A stretch of DNA of 51,495 nucleotides from Tetmemena sp. SeJ-2015 (GCA_027382625.1 JAJKFJ010020681.1:1-51495), one strand, 5' to 3'. Shown: positions 23,201 through 37,137, numbered from the stretch's first letter. Numbers and translations: made by a program. Notes: generated from the letters alone by a model not told the origin.

Positions 23201-26200
23201 ACTTAATACAATAAACAAAATATAAATTTTGATAATAAATTAAATATCTTTAATAATGAAAATATTGTCTTTCGGCTTAGACTTTCCAAAACCCTGCTTT
23301 AAATTCATTTTTTGTTATAAATATCTTACTTTTTCACTATTTTTACTGTCTCTAGAAGCAATTTATTAAGAGGGATAACTTAAAAATACGATTCTATGCT
23401 TTGAAAAATGACCGAATTTTTTAAAAATAGTTCTTCTAATAGCTAAGGTATACCAAGTTAAATATAGTATCTTTTCCATCTATACTCATAGAATTTCCAC
23501 TCTCACCTTCGATTTGTGGAAATTTAGTTTAATACCACCCTACAATAATAAAAAACTTTAAGTTCGATGAGTTCAGTATGCAATCGCTATAGTTGATTTT
23601 ATTCTCCCAAAATTCATAATAAAAGAATTATTAAATTTTGACTGAACTTTGACTGTACTTAAGATTTCTTATTTGCTCAATACTATAAATAAGATTCAAA
23701 CTTGTTTATGAAAAGTTTTAAAATTAGTTGCAAATTTTTTATAAATAGTAAAGCTTGAATATTATAAATAAATTTTAATAAGCTTTTTATATTAATAATT
23801 TTTAATAAAATAGTTTCTAGTTAGTTCAAATATAACTAAAGGAAAGTGACATAATTTTAAATTAAAATTTCGAGTATATTATGCAATAAGCTCAGCTATT
23901 TTTAGTACATTTTTGCTGAGTCTCATTAATTTTTAAATTAAGAATATTTTTAAGAAGTTAGGGTAAAGTTTATTTTCAAATAGAATTCTTTTTAAAGAAA
24001 AATGAGATTCAACTTCTTATAAATATCTTGGTACGAGAAGTTTGATTATTTTAGAAAGTAAAGTTTATAATCTGAATAAACAGATGTGTTTTTTTTAATT
24101 ATTAAGGTTTTGTTTGCGTGCTTTTCACTTTATTATATCTTTGATTAAAGCTCTCCAAAAGATTCTCACTTGTATAAAACTAATTTGAGTGTCCAATTAT
24201 TAATCGGCAGTATTATTTTATCATTACTGAATCAAATTTAATTAAACTCTAATCAATAAATTGTAGTTCATATGGGCTTTGAGGATAGCAGATAGCTAGT
24301 CCAGTGAAAATAAATATGTTTACTAAGTAATCAAAGTCAAAAACTCCCCCACTTTTAGCAAAACATTAAAATAAACCTAGTTAAATTAGTTATATTCTAT
24401 TTCTAGCTTAACCCTCTTGCTTAATATACATACAATTATCTTGGATAATCGATTAGTAAATCATATTTAATTAAAAGGATAAAATTTTCTCTGGGTATGT
24501 AATGCTTTTGGTTGAAAATTCTTTGAATAATTTTCGTCCAAGCTCTCATTTTCTGATTCATGTTTCTCTATTTCTTTGACGATTTTCTAGTATTTACTAA
24601 ACTTATTGAGTCTGTCTTTGTGATGTCTTTATAAAAATTTTCTCTTGACTGAATCGAAATCCCTCGACCTCCTTCCTTTATGTTGGGGATCAAAGAGAGA
24701 GATAAAGTATTATTCTAATTTCTGAAACAATTTTTTATTTTTAACATATTAAATTAACTAATCACTAAATATTATTTAATTTTGGCCTTTAATTGCTCCT
24801 GATTTTTCAGTAGTGATATTAATTTATTAACTAATTGAATTTTTCAAAGCCGATTTATAATTAACTTTATGATTTAAATAAAATATACTTCAATGAAAAT
24901 ATTATTATTTTTAATGGCAGATTCCAGAGTATCTCCAGCATAAGCTAATGTAAAAAATAAACATTAGAGTATTTAATCTAGCTCCGATCATTATGTTTAA
25001 CACCAATCAATATCAAAATTAACATTTCATCTAAATCATCTCATCTCTAAAATGTATAGTACCTTTACAATGTACGCTTGATTGATCTTAAATCTTTATT
25101 AACCTTAAGATTTAATTTCACTAAAATTTATCTTTAATTATCCAAAAATGAAAAAGTTAAGGAACCTAAATTTAAATAATTTGTTACTTTATTGTAATAA
25201 TTTATGGAAAAATGTTTAAATGCAAAAAAACTTAATATACTTCTTAAATGAATTCTCTATTAAAGAAAAGGGCAAAAGACTAAAGCCAGTATCCATTAAA
25301 TAATAGATTAAATATAGAGAAAATTATTATTGCCAATTTAAAGAGAAGGAAATATTAAACTTTAAATGAAGTTCAATTTTATGGACTTAAGTGTTATAAT
25401 GCATGGAATACTCTGTTAATTATATCAATTTTAATTATGATAATTTTTAGAAGTGACATTATAAAAATTAGTATACTCGATGTCTATTTGATTGAGGTAG
25501 ATTTCTGTATAATAAATAATAGAGCCTTCATTATCCGACATTATATTTTCAAATACAGAATTTTAGATACTCAAAGAAACAAATCCTTTTTATTTATCCC
25601 AATCGTATTAATTTAGATAGTCAAGTTTAAAATAATATTTTAACTTAATTCGTTCCAATGTTAAAAGTGTAAATTCAAATGAATTTTACGAATTCAAATT
25701 TTAAGTTCTAGATAAATTTATTGATAAGTTATTTTAGTTTATGAAAATTTTTTTGATGAGAATAGAAAGGCTGATAACAGTCACTTTTTGGTATTTAAAA
25801 GATTTATAAAGATTGATAAATTTTTTTTATATTTTTAGCATGCTTAAGCATTCATAACTCTATAAAATAAGCTTGACATAAATTTAAGATAACATTAAAT
25901 AAAAAAATGTCTTTAATTATTTTAATTTATTGAGTTTAATTTATTCTATAAAATTAATAATCTGAATAAAATTAATATATTTTTAAACTTAAATTGTAGT
26001 TTATTTTAACTGATAAAGAAATTTTAATTTTAATTTGACTATCCTTTAAAGTAATAATTTTATTTGTTACAAAAATTTTTAGATTTCTTTTAGTTTTGCT
26101 TCTTATTCTGATTAGTCAACTGAAAAAATTCCACCTTTTTTTGAAGTAGAATATATGCTTGAGAACAAGCATTAATCTTCAAATAACTCAATTTAAAAAG

Positions 26201-29200
26201 TTATAAACTATATTAAATTTTATTTTTAAAGCTAATAAATCTTGAGATTTTCTTCAAACTTTGGAAAGATTAAATTTCATCCTTAAGAAAGAAATATTTC
26301 TAATACTCTAAACAAATAGGAAAAGCATATTTTTCGTTTGTTTTCCCTGCTCAGTTGAATCTGGAAAATAATATATAATATTTTTCAATTATAATTATAA
26401 AAATCATAATTGATTTGTGAATGCTCCCAATATTCTCATTTTAAATTATAGATTTATTTAATTCATATTCATAGAACGAGTCAATTAATTTTTAATAAAC
26501 TCAATTGGTAAATTTATGCTAACTTGTGTTGAATTTTATGTAATTTATAAATTTAAAAAATAAATTATCTTGCATTAATTTAGTTTACAAAACTTTACAT
26601 CTTTCCTTAAAAAATAGATTTATACTTCAAATTTCTGATAGTTTCCTGACTTTATTTAATTAAAAAAATTGATATAATTATAATATTTATGATAAGCTTT
26701 TTACTTTAATTATCAAGTCCTGAAATATAAAATTAGCGAAAAACTAAAAAATAATATCATTAGAATTTAAATGAAATTTATTAAATTCCATTTCTAGGAG
26801 TCTATTAACTTAATGGGAAGAAATTTCACACAAAAAATAAATGAAAAATTTAATTATATTATAGAGGTAAGTAAAATAAATATTTTTAAATCTGATTAAA
26901 CAATAATCAAGAATTAAGATAAATGCTATATTCCTCATTTTCATAATTATTAAGTTAAAATGATTATATTAATCTAGTATGACATTGGCTTAATCCTACT
27001 TGAATTCTATTATAGATATAATTCATAAAAAACTATTATTATTTGTCCAAATAAAAAGAGGCCAGTAACATAGGGGCTGTATAAATAACTTATGTTTCAT
27101 AAACAATTTTCTCGCTTACCATTCAAGATCTATTATGATAACTTCTTTAATGAATGGAAAGAGAATAATGTAATCTACTTTAAAAATAAATTAGTTTCTT
27201 CTAGGAAACTACAAGTATCATTAAAATTCCAATGAGGGTACTCTTGCTCTTAAATCAATAGGATATCAAGATTTTAATAGAAGTACCTTATTGATAATGA
27301 TGAGTAATTTAATTTTTTTATAAAATTAATTGCCTTGGTTAATTCATTAAATAAAAAATTTAAAATCAAATTTAATTTAACTATACTAAAGCTCCCTCTG
27401 AGACAATAAACCTAAGAAATTGTTAATATCAGCAATTAATTTATTAGACACTTATAAATATATAATTAAATTACTTTTTAAAACACTCTTTTCCTTGATC
27501 AAGATAGCAATCACATCATAAATTTTTTTAAATAAAAATTTATAAGAAACTAGATTTAATTTATAAAATTTCGCAAATTATAAAATATGGTTTACTTTCG
27601 AAGTTTGTTTCTGAATTAGGAATTCTAAACATTAAAAAGTGTTATATTTAATTTAAGATTCTTAGAGGAAATAGTCAAATTTAAAAAGCCCTGAATTAGC
27701 ACATGATTGTTTGTTGACTTGAGAAATAGATCTAAACTCTGAATTATATATTGAGACCTGGTGGCAGTTTAGACAAGCTAAGATAGCTGTATGTTCAAAT
27801 CCATAACACTAGCTAATTTTCATATTTTAAATTAAAACCTAAGTACCTGGACACTCCTCAGAAGTGTCTTAATTTAAACACAATCCTTATTGATTGTTAT
27901 ACCCGTTTGCTTATAATAAGGGCTGAAAATAGTTGGAAGTATAGTTAGGGTAATAGCTCGAGAGATCCGAGTACACAAGCTCATCGAATGTTATTTTATT
28001 TTTCTAGCAATTCAATGCTACTCCATCAATCAAAAGGTAATAGATTATCTTTCTAAACAATTTTTTATTTAAAGGTTTGCAAAGTTATTAACTTTAATTA
28101 TGCCACCTTCCATATCTGAGGATAGTCTTTGCTGTTTCATATCTAGATCCGGATAGATGTTTATATTTTGAAGAGTGAAATAGTTTGAGACAGCAACTAC
28201 TAGCAACTATGATATATACTGCTTCTTGTAGACATCCAAATTTACGATATCTAGATTAAATTATTTATAATTACCATCTTTATATTTATAAGAAACTTAT
28301 TCAATTATTATAAGGAATATTTTAAAATTAGAATAAATTTATTTTAGAAACTAGCAAAGAAATATTTATTTCTTTTCATTTTAAAATTAAAAAATATTTT
28401 AAAAATAAATCTAAGTAAATTAATATTATAAAATTGTTTATTTTATCAATATTTTTAAAGTATTTTTATAAAAAACCTTATTAAATAAAAAAAGATTTCT
28501 GACCATAGAGGTATGATTGAATAAAATAAGGGCTATCTCAGAATAATTTATTCCATTTAAATTTTGATTTTGGTCAAACAACTCAAAATTTGAAATAACC
28601 ACGTCTATGTCGTTGTTTTGAGTATTAGAAACGACTGCTAAGTAAGAAATTAATGACAAAGTAAGAGTGTTATTGGCCTTATTTTAAATTTAAAAGGGGA
28701 AGTTTTTATTTTATATCGGCTAATTTATTTTAATTTATATGATATAAAAATTAAAAGTATTTTAGTCTAGATTTATAGTAGAGTTCTGATCATTGAAAAG
28801 GAGTAGTGAAGCATCTCCTTAACAGGATAAGGTTTCATCAAAAGAAACTGATGCCAAATTGATTTCTTAATTTTTAAAAAAATAATTATCAAAAGCTTTT
28901 TTCAGTGAAAAAGATAAATTAATAAAAATATAATGATATAAATTTTATTTCTTTGCATCTATCGCAGTTAAGTATAACTCAAATTATTTCATATATTTAA
29001 TAATTAAAGATTATATTTAATTAGGATATTGTCTGAGAACTAGCAGATATTAAACTGTAGTTTGAGTTTTCATCTTTAAAGCTAGAATTAGTAATTTAGT
29101 AAAGCGACCCTCCATATGGATTATTTAGTTTTGTAAACGAGTTATTTTTAGATGAAATTTATCCATTTACAACTCTAAACATGGAAATAAACAATAATAA

Positions 29201-30180
29201 AAGTTAAGGGACAATTTTTATATTTAACTAAATTTATTTGAACTATTTTAACTATATAAAAAACTTACACGAAACTTATTTATTATTTTTAATTCATAAA
29301 AGTTTAGGTTGGCTGCCGAAATCTGGAGTCTCTTCTTACTAATAAATAAGGCAGCTATCAAAAAGATCAGCAAAGGATAGTCAATCACTCGTGCTTGTAA
29401 ATTAGCTTTAATAGATAGAAATCTCAGTTATTGACTCTCCTTTAACATTTAATATTCCTGGATAGCCATTTACGTTTTGAGTGATGTTAAAATTAAATGT
29501 GGAGTTAAAGATTTTTATTTTCATAGCATCTACCACATATATTTGAATGATACATATACGTATTTATTCTCCTATTTTACTTAATTGGTTTATTAAATTA
29601 AATAAACAACATCGAATAAGCTTATCATAATTTGTGATAAGGAGGATTTATCTGAGCAGAGCTAAGTGTAAATTATGCTTCATCAATTTCTAAACTGAAT
29701 AAATAATCTAAAAATGAATTTAAATATTAAATTCATGTTTAGTGTCAGATTATGAGAGGTCAGAAAGAAGAGTGATTGACTGTACATATAATCGAATTAG
29801 AGGCCATTTTTAATAATAATCATTACATTTTAATACTAAATAAAATCAGATTGAACTCTAAAATTTTATAAATTAGCTAGGAAGATTTACAAACATAGTT
29901 AAATAATTATCACCCTCGATGATTAAATCCTGTCTTAAATAAGTCATAGTAAGAGTGAGTTAGAAATAATTTCTCAGCTGAAAGAAACTGAATGATAGGT
30001 CCATACCTCGTTTTCTTTATTACTTTGAGAGAGAGACTTAATCATAAATATATTTCATTTATGCAACCTATGTGAATTAATGAACTCAAAAATATATCAC
30101 AAATTATATTCTATAACATAAGCAAAATTAATCCAAAGGAATAAAACATTTTAAATCAAATTGATTTTCATTTATAATCT
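20205..30180. other. Ten-kilobase AT-rich desert
   Basis: Extremely AT-rich throughout. Near 20385 there is a terminus-like CCCCATAACATGATAAAAAT resembling 17028, without an attached ORF. The longest ATG-initiated frame (28659-28438, minus, 73 codons) is rich in Asn, Ile, Leu and Phe and looks like chance. A slightly less AT-rich stretch at 27700-28260 holds no convincing gene or tRNA. Nothing else is seen. Confidence 0.65.
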
Positions 30181-30184
30181 ATGA

Positions 30185-31260
30185 ATCCCCCTCATCACCA
30201 TTTTCTGAAAAAATAAATCCCCTTACAAAAACAAATTTTAAACAAAATTTTTTTTAAAAAAAAAAAAGAAAATTTTTTAAAAAAAAAAAAAAGCCAAAAA
30301 AAAAACGTTTTGCAAAAAAAAAGTTTAAATTAAAAGAAGTTTTTTGTAAATTTTTACAAAATTTCCTTAAAAAAGGGGATTTTTGGGAAAAAAAAAACCC
30401 CCAAAAGAGAAAAAAAAAGAGGGGGTTAAAAGAAAAGAAAAGGAAAAAAAAAATAAAGAAAAAAAGGGGAAATTTGCCCAAAAAAAGAGAAATTTTTTTG
30501 ACAGAAAAAGGCGATTTAATTTTTGAGGGGGAGGGAATTTAAAAAAAGAGAAGGAAAATAAATTAAGTTTTTTAAAACAAAAAAAATTTTAAAAAAAAAC
30601 ATTTAGTAGAAGGGTTTTTTAAAAAGAAAATTTTTTTGAGGAAAGAAAAAGAGAAAAAAAAAAATTTTAAAAGGTTCAAAAAGGGGGAAAAAAATTTGGA
30701 AAGACAAAAAAAGGGAACGAAAAGAAAAAAAAATGAAAAAGAAAAAAGAGGAATTTAAAAAAGTTAAAAAAAAACAAAATAAATTTTTTAAAAATTTTTT
30801 AAAAAAAAAAAAAAAAAAAAAAGGAACCCAAAAAAAGTGGGGGAAAAAAGAGAAAAAAGAAGAGTTGGAAAAGAAGAAAGGGGTTTGGGGAAAAAAAAAA
30901 AAAAGAAAAGCCAAAAAAAAACCGAAAAAAATTAAAATTAAAATTTAAATTTTTTAAAATTTTCTTTTTCAAAAAAAACGGAAAATGGGGTTAAAACCAA
31001 AGGGGTTTTTAAAAAATAAGCAAAAAACTTCCATAATTCCAAGAAGAAATTTTTGCACAATTTGGGAAAAAGAGATTTTTTTTTTTAAAAAAAAAAAAAA
31101 CGAAACAAAAAGAAGAGGCGAAAATGAGCCCAAGGGAAAATATTGAAGGCAAAAATAAAAAAAAAGGGGAGCCCAAAAAAAAAAGGAAAAAAAAGCCCCC
31201 CAAATTGGGGAAAAAAAAAGAGTAATTTTAAAAAAAACGACAGCTTAGTTGGAAGTTTTT
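30185..31260. repeat. Purine-rich homopolymer tract, about 1 kb
   Basis: The plus strand consists largely of A runs broken by short G runs, with few pyrimidines, giving Lys-rich plus frames and Phe-rich minus frames. These frames have no coding quality. The abrupt edges and the mixture of long A and G runs suggest consensus collapse of a difficult region, though a true polypurine tract cannot be excluded. Confidence 0.7.
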
Positions 31261-31535
31261 TAATTTAAAAAAAAAATTTCCCAAAAATTTTTGGGTATTT
31301 GACAAGCCTGTATAAATTCTCTGTGCTTAATATTGATATCAGATATCTATCTAAAAAGGAGCAAATGAAAAAATGAAAATTAGAATTCAAATGAAATCGA
31401 TGTCTACAAGTTAGTAATTTTAAGTGCTTGATATTGTAATTGACTAAATTTTGGAAAATATATGCAGATCTATAATTCATCCTTCGCTCTCCCTCCCTAT
31501 CAACAAAATATAAAACGTTTATATTTATTACTTAT

Positions 31536-32090
31536 TCACTGTTCAGTTTGTCTTTGAGTAATCTGCTTCTTTAGGAGTGTCCCTTAGCTGATCTGATGAG
31601 GTTGTAGGTTCTAGGTGTTGCTAGACTGTTGAGCGATAATCTGAGCTTGTGCTATCTGAATCTTCTGCTTATTCTGTAAATTGACCTTGATCTTCATATG
31701 TTGCATAGCCTCTCTAATTTTAATACTTAGCTCACGTTCTTTGACCAGGGCTTCTTTTTATCTAGAGGCAATATGGCCTGAGTCTTTTTAGTTAACCATC
31801 AGCTAGAATAATCCATATATAAAGTGCCTCATTTTATAAAAAGCTTAATCATGTAGTCATCTTGAGTTGGTTAAAGGGTCTGGTACTAAGCTTCAGATTA
31901 AGGGCCTTGGATCATTGCAATTGTCTACTTAGGTTAAAGCAATTTATAATTTTTTAAAGCGGAATTTCTAAATAGAAAGAGAGTTTATCTAACTTGCGAG
32001 CTTTGCTCTTTTCCATTATTCTGGAAGAGGATGATTGAACTCTTAGGGATGGACACATTAGCTGAGACTCCTCTTAAGTTCTAATAGATA
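31536..32090 (-). CDS. Gene A: coiled-coil, Gln-rich protein (3' part)
   Basis: Clear coding sequence ending at TGA (31538-31536). The C-terminal 80 residues read SRQKEALVKERELSIKIREA, then VNLQNKQKIQIAQAQIIAQQ and HQISQGTLLKKQITQRQTEQ, rich in Lys/Glu/Gln with coiled-coil character. Upstream pieces include MEKSKARKLDKLSFYLEIPL and MRHFIYGLFQLMVNQKDSGH. An in-frame TGA (about 31907) and single-base shifts interrupt the upstream part, which may hide IESs or errors. The 5' end is not defined. No family recognised. Confidence 0.65.
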
Positions 32091-32402
32091 AGGATTGAAA
32101 TGAATTGCGTAAGTGGAATAATCTAATACAAGCTTGAGAATATTTTGGCTGACTCGTTGTAGAGAGAGAGAGAAGAGAGAAAAGTAAGTAGTAGTGGGTA
32201 TTTAGTAGAAGTAGTAGTTGTAGTACTATAACGAGTCACCCAAAAATTAAATCGACCACCAGCCAGCTCTCCTATTAAGTTTAATTGAATCTTAACCGCC
32301 CGCTCTCTTAAATTATTAACGATCACCTTTTTAATCAAAGATGCGGACCTCCACCGCTCCTTTCTAACCGCCACTTCTAAATGAAAAATCAACTAGCCAA
32401 CT

Positions 32403-33060
32403 TACCTCGGATTGCCCTTTGAACAAGCCACCCATCTGTCTAGACTCCCCGGGCTTTATTCTATCGGAACCTTCTACTCGGGGCACATGAAGCCCTTAAA
32501 ATTCACAAATTTCGCATGATAATGCAACAGCCACGCCATTCTCTACCAATTAAACAACTGTGGCATCCCAATTTCAAGATAACCTCATCCATATTCCTGA
32601 GCCAAGAAGCTTCCTGCTCCCATTAATAAAGGTCATCCTTATTAAAGAGGACCGTCTCCGCACAAATTCGCGCTTAAGTCCGAGCCCTTACTCTGGAGGC
32701 TGGCCCCAGAGCTAACATAAACTAGGCGCAGAGAGTCCAAGTTCATCTACAAATAGAAGGGCAGGAAGGAGTGCCGCATCCCCAACCCTCGCTATCACGA
32801 AGTAAACGCTGATGACCGCTCACACTACAAGCAGGCAGTAATGCTCATAAGGAAGACCTGGCTGGATATCGAGTTTGCCATGATAGCGACGAAGTTTATC
32901 GAACTCAAATACGAAGAGCTGCCCACATTCGTTGTGGCACCATTTGTCTTATAGGAAGTTGCCAAGTTGAACTTCCACGAAAATCTAACGAGCAATAGCG
33001 CGGAGTACGCCGAATGGAAGCAGAAACTGAAATCTGCATCAGATCTTCATGGAGGAGGTG
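32403..33060 (+). CDS. Plus-strand gene piece, unknown protein
   Basis: GC-richer block with strong coding character. From about 32610 one plus frame is open without TGA (HKFALKSEPLLWRLAPELTQ, KGRKECRIPNPRYHEVNADD, LIRKTWLDIEFAMIATKFIE, EELPTFVVAPFVLQEVAKLN). Upstream, YLGLPFEQATHLSRLPGLYS is open in a different frame. Beyond about 33060 the frame runs antisense into gene B and is not credible, so the piece probably ends near a GTGAGC or an MDS edge there. The minus strand of 32123-32660 is also open in places, so this annotation is tentative upstream of 32600. No family recognised. Confidence 0.55.
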
Positions 33061-33107
33061 AGCCTAAATATTTAAGAGGATTCCTTGCTTTCTGTGCTTA
33101 TATATTG

Positions 33108-36100
33108 TCACTCTCTTCTATTTATGTATTCGCAACCTACCTAATTAACCACAATTCTAATCTATAAGTTCCGCTCAAGTTCTTTAAAAATATTTACATT
33201 TAATTCTGCTTTTGGACTTGCTGCTGCTTGATCATTAACATTTTAATTCTACAGCACATAAAACAGAGTGATCATTTCTATCTGCTATTTGAGATGATTC
33301 TGCTGAAGGGTAGCAGAGTAGTCAATGTTTTTCAAATTAAGTTGTTATTGCTGCTGCTATTACTTCATTTACTGAGCTTAGTTAATTTGCTGCTGCATCT
33401 ATTGTTTATTCTATTTGCTGCTCGCACTGAAAGCATAGTCTGACATCTCTGCGCCTTGAGTGGAGAGTGTTTGAGGGTTAAAAGTTTACAGACTGAAGGC
33501 CTCAGGCAGGTTGCTACTTTGCTCCTAGACGTTTAAGTTTGCTAAATGCAACGAATTCATATTCTAAGCTATTTAATGCTATGTTGAAGGTCTAGGTATT
33601 GCTGGTTATTTGATTCTGGTCTGACTGATTTCTTTCAGTGCTTCTCTTTATGATCAATCAATAATAGAAGATGAAACTATGAAATGATGAACCTCCTTGG
33701 AGTCTTTTTTTCATTCTGGTTGTTAGAGTTTGAATTGGCAGTCTATGCAGCAGCACCTGCAGGCAAGTTTGCATTATTCTTGAGCTTCATTTCTCCTTGC
33801 TTAGTGAGGGCTATTCTGATCTTATTGAGGAGTGTGGCTTTGCTCATAGTCTTTGAGAAACTGGCCTTTCTCTTATGGAATACATTTAGGTTGGAATCCT
33901 TCTTGCCTCCTCCATTCTTGCTGTTGTTACAATGAAAATGCACTTTAAAATGAGTACTGCTTTATTTATAGAGAGTATGTCATCCTTAGACTGGCAAAGA
34001 GAGCCCTTAGGCTTTTGAAGAACCTTCCTTGTGCAGGACTTCCCTCTAACTTGGGAAGAGAATTATATCTACTGAGTCTTTATCAGCTTTTCTTTTACGT
34101 GCCTACCAACAAGCAACTTCAATATTAAACCATCAATTAATGACAAACTTGCTATCATCCTCCTCGTTAGAGAAATTATCTTCCTCATTTGAGAAGAAGA
34201 CTATGTTCTTGGATTAGTCTAAAAGTCCACCTAGAATCATCAAGCTGCTGTTATCGTTGTTCCCAGAACCAATCAAACTTAAAACATAGGGAAAAAATAC
34301 CAAACCTTATTTTGAAACTCTGGTCTTATTATTGCTATTGCTCTTACCACTCTTTCTCTAGCATCATGAGGCATGAATTGTCTTATTATCCTTCAGAGAA
34401 AAGCTCACCATCGTCTGCTTGTGCTAAGATTTTTAAGTGATCCTCCAAATCTCGATCATCTATCATGTTCCTAAAGTTTTGAGTCTTTCTTTTTCTGCCT
34501 CTCTCAGTTGAGTGCAGAGCATCTTCCAAATCTTCAAACACAGGTGTCTTAATAGACTTCTGCAATAAGAAATCGTCCCCATCAACTAAAGTAATTAAAC
34601 TCTCCAGCTCCTCAAGTTCTGCTTGAATAAGCTAGTGATGAGTACTTTTCTTGCTGCTGTTGTAGCTCATGCGATGCTTTGCAGCTGCCTTTTGTTTAAA
34701 GTTAGACTCTCTCCTCTACTTAGTTCTCTAGTCTCTCTCGCTCTGTCTACTACTTGACTAGATACAAAATCGCAAGTGATTTAATTATTATTCACGATAC
34801 TGCTGCCTGTATGGAAGTCCCTCAACATTTATAGCTACATACTGTGCTCCTCCTTCTCTTGCTAGAACTTATGCAACTTGTTCTCCAGAGTTTGCTATTG
34901 CTTCTTTGATTCTCTGTTAAGACTTGTCTCTTTCCTCATCTTCTCTACTTTGCTTTCTATAAAAGACTTGTATATATTATTCGAATGCTTTTCACTTGTC
35001 ATTCGATTCTCATCGGTGCGATAGGTGTCTATCGTTTTCCTTGACCCTTATCCAACCGACTAAGGCTCGATCTTGTTCCAGCTTGTCTTTGACTAGGAGA
35101 GAATCCATTCTCTTCCTTGGGTAAGCTGTTGATTGAATTCACTTTCTCTTCTAAGTTCATGAGTCTGGCCATCAAGTTCTGAATCATTTCATCCTTGGTC
35201 CTCAGCTCTGAACGCATCTAATCAATCTCTTCTTGTCTGTCCATGCTCACGGCATTCTAATTCCTCACGAAGAAGTTCTAGTGAACAAAAATTAAGAGCA
35301 ATCAATATTAAAACTGTTGGCTGTATCTGCTTAGTAGAATGATCAAAGGCGCCTTCATCTTAGTCATCCACGTAATTTATTAAGATGAAAATTAAGAAGA
35401 GAAATTTGCGGAATCAGCTATCTCTTGAGTGTATTGAATCACTCCTTATGCCTAAATTAGAGCATCTATGTTCTCATCTTCCTCACTCTTAGTGTTGAAT
35501 GTGTCAACATATCTAAAAAATAAAGGAGAAGGTGTCAAAGTGATGGAAGTTTAACTTTTGAGTTCTTGAATTAGGATCTATCTGGCCGAAATCCTCTATT
35601 AAATTAAATTTCTCGAATCCTTCACCTTTTTCTGGCTCGCCTTTAGTTTGAGAAACCACCTCCTCATTTTGTCCTTTGTGGTTTCTGCCTTTTTAAAGTT
35701 AGGCGGCGTTGAACTTATCCACAACCTACTTCTTTGTGGTGAATTATTGATTCTATTAGCTTTGAGGTTAAGTATCAGTAGTTTAATTGACTTTGCTGCT
35801 CTAATTCGTTCTAAGACCTCTGCTCTATCCTGCATTTCTTAACCCTCCGGTAGTAGCCGCCATCAAATTTTGGTTGATCTGACTCATAGAGAACGAATTA
35901 GCATTAGTAGCAGTCTAAACTTGCGTGAAGGACTCTGGTTGATGATGAATGGGTAGATTTTCAAGGAGAGTGGGTCTCTTTCGTTGAGATTATGGCTAGT
36001 GAACAACTACACTAGAGATGTCTCCATCATAGGCATTGGACAAATTTAGTTTGTTCTTATTTGAGTTTTATTTAATGAAACGCTTAGTGGCCTCGCTGTG

Positions 36101-37048
36101 TCTTTTCTTTTAGGCTCCAGAAGCAAGTGAACTTTAAATCTGGCTTGCAGTAGTTGAAATGTAGAGTCCATCTCTATATAATTTATCAAATATTTTCTTC
36201 AATATAAAAGCATCTTTCTTGATGGAGTTAGATCTGCTGCTTCGGTTGCTTGACTTTTGGTTTTGAAGATTTTTTTGGCTTTGTATGACAGAACTGCTTC
36301 CCTTGGTTAATATGCTCCCTCCCGTGCTAACTCCATTTTGTGAGGCGGACAGCCCGGATCCTTGCAATCCTCCAGCCAACATAGGTCCCGTTCCTAACCC
36401 GATCACACCGTAGTTGTTAATCTGTGTGTGATGAATCTGCTAGAAAGTAAACTGCTTGGAAGTCTTTGGCTGAGTAGTGATAGGCATAACAGACACGTGG
36501 CCCGTTTGGAAATGTGTAGTAGTTGGATTTTGAAAGTATTGACCTGGGTTTTGAATACTTTTATTTCCAATATTCATAGATTAACCCTTATTTGAATTGA
36601 ACGAGGACTGCTACTACTGCTGCTGTTTTTATTTAGGAGTTTAACTCACGTTAGCCTCCCTCACTCTCTTCCCATCCCGAAGTTAAAGTGCGCTGTTGTG
36701 TTCTGAGTGGTTTGAGGCATTTGGGTCTTGAAGGATTCAGTTCTCTGCTGAGTTCCCTTATTTTGCAACTTTTGCGAATTATTACTCGGGTACCTTCCAT
36801 TTGAATTGCTAGACAAATAGCTCTTATTTACCTACTCATCATAACAAAAATATCCACAGATTGATGATTAGTTAGATGTGATTATTTTTACTAGGTGGTA
36901 TTTAGGTTGGAAGTTGGTGATTAGATCTCAAGTCCACTTTGGACGCACATGCTACTCCCGTACTGGCCGTAAATGGTGCCCTGCTTTCTCGAAGCGATTG
37001 TGGGCTTGACTTCTAGGAGCTCGCTCGAGCATAGGCTGCTGTTTGCAT
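33108..37048 (-). CDS. Gene B: large Gln/Asn/Ser-rich protein with coiled coils
   Basis: About 1,100 codons from ATG (37048; MQTAAYARASSQKSSPQSL) to TGA (33110-33108). A continuous stretch from about 36640 to 35500 reads SMNIGNKSIQNPGQYFQNPT, LGTGPMLAGGLQGSGLSASQ, FTTKKQVVDKFNAAQLQKGR and EKFNLIEDFGQIDPNSRTQK. Then comes an IES (35501-35531), NTKSEEDENIDALIQAQGVI, and a coiled-coil section (RSELRTKDEMIQNLMARLMN; KVEKMRKETSLNRESKKQQ). Acidic blocks (ELEELESLITLVDGDDFLLQ) and poly-Gln follow near the C-terminus. Many Gln are TAA/TAG. Several other frame breaks are unresolved IESs or indels. Start choice is tentative since the frame is open for some codons upstream. Function unknown; the composition suggests a scaffold or RNA-granule type protein, which is only a guess. 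Confidence 0.75.
35501..35531. other. 31-bp IES in gene B, pointer GTGTCAA
   Basis: Direct repeats GTGTCAA at 35501-35507 and 35532-35538. Excising 31 bp joins ...NFHHFDTF to NTKSEEDENID in one frame; without excision the frame hits a TGA. Confidence 0.8.
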
Positions 37049-37137
37049 TTTTTTATTTTGCTACTAATTATTAATGTTACTGTTTTGATAGCCAGCGGTT
37101 GTTTTTGATACACTTCCTTACTCGACCACACTTTAAT

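Noticed and set aside
27750..27815. tRNA-like GTTCAAATCC motif
   Set aside because: No acceptor stem or anticodon arm at proper distances.
27700..28660. Gene in the slightly less AT-rich stretch, including the 73-codon minus ORF
   Set aside because: Residue composition follows base composition, with no splice or IES logic and no recognisable motif.
30254..31203. Phe-rich and Lys-rich ORFs in the homopolymer tract
   Set aside because: They are by-products of A/G runs on opposite strands and have no coding composition.
32480..32580. tRNA-like sequence on the minus strand (GGTAGAG motif, GGGC/GCCC hairpin)
   Set aside because: No consistent acceptor, anticodon and T arms could be folded; the region is better explained as coding.
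33228..33443. Leu-rich plus-strand ORF
   Set aside because: It is the antisense of the poly-Gln section of gene B.
35599..35842. ORFs in two other frames around 35.6-35.8 kb
   Set aside because: A third minus frame is continuous with gene B over more than 1 kb and joins its downstream part after IES removal.
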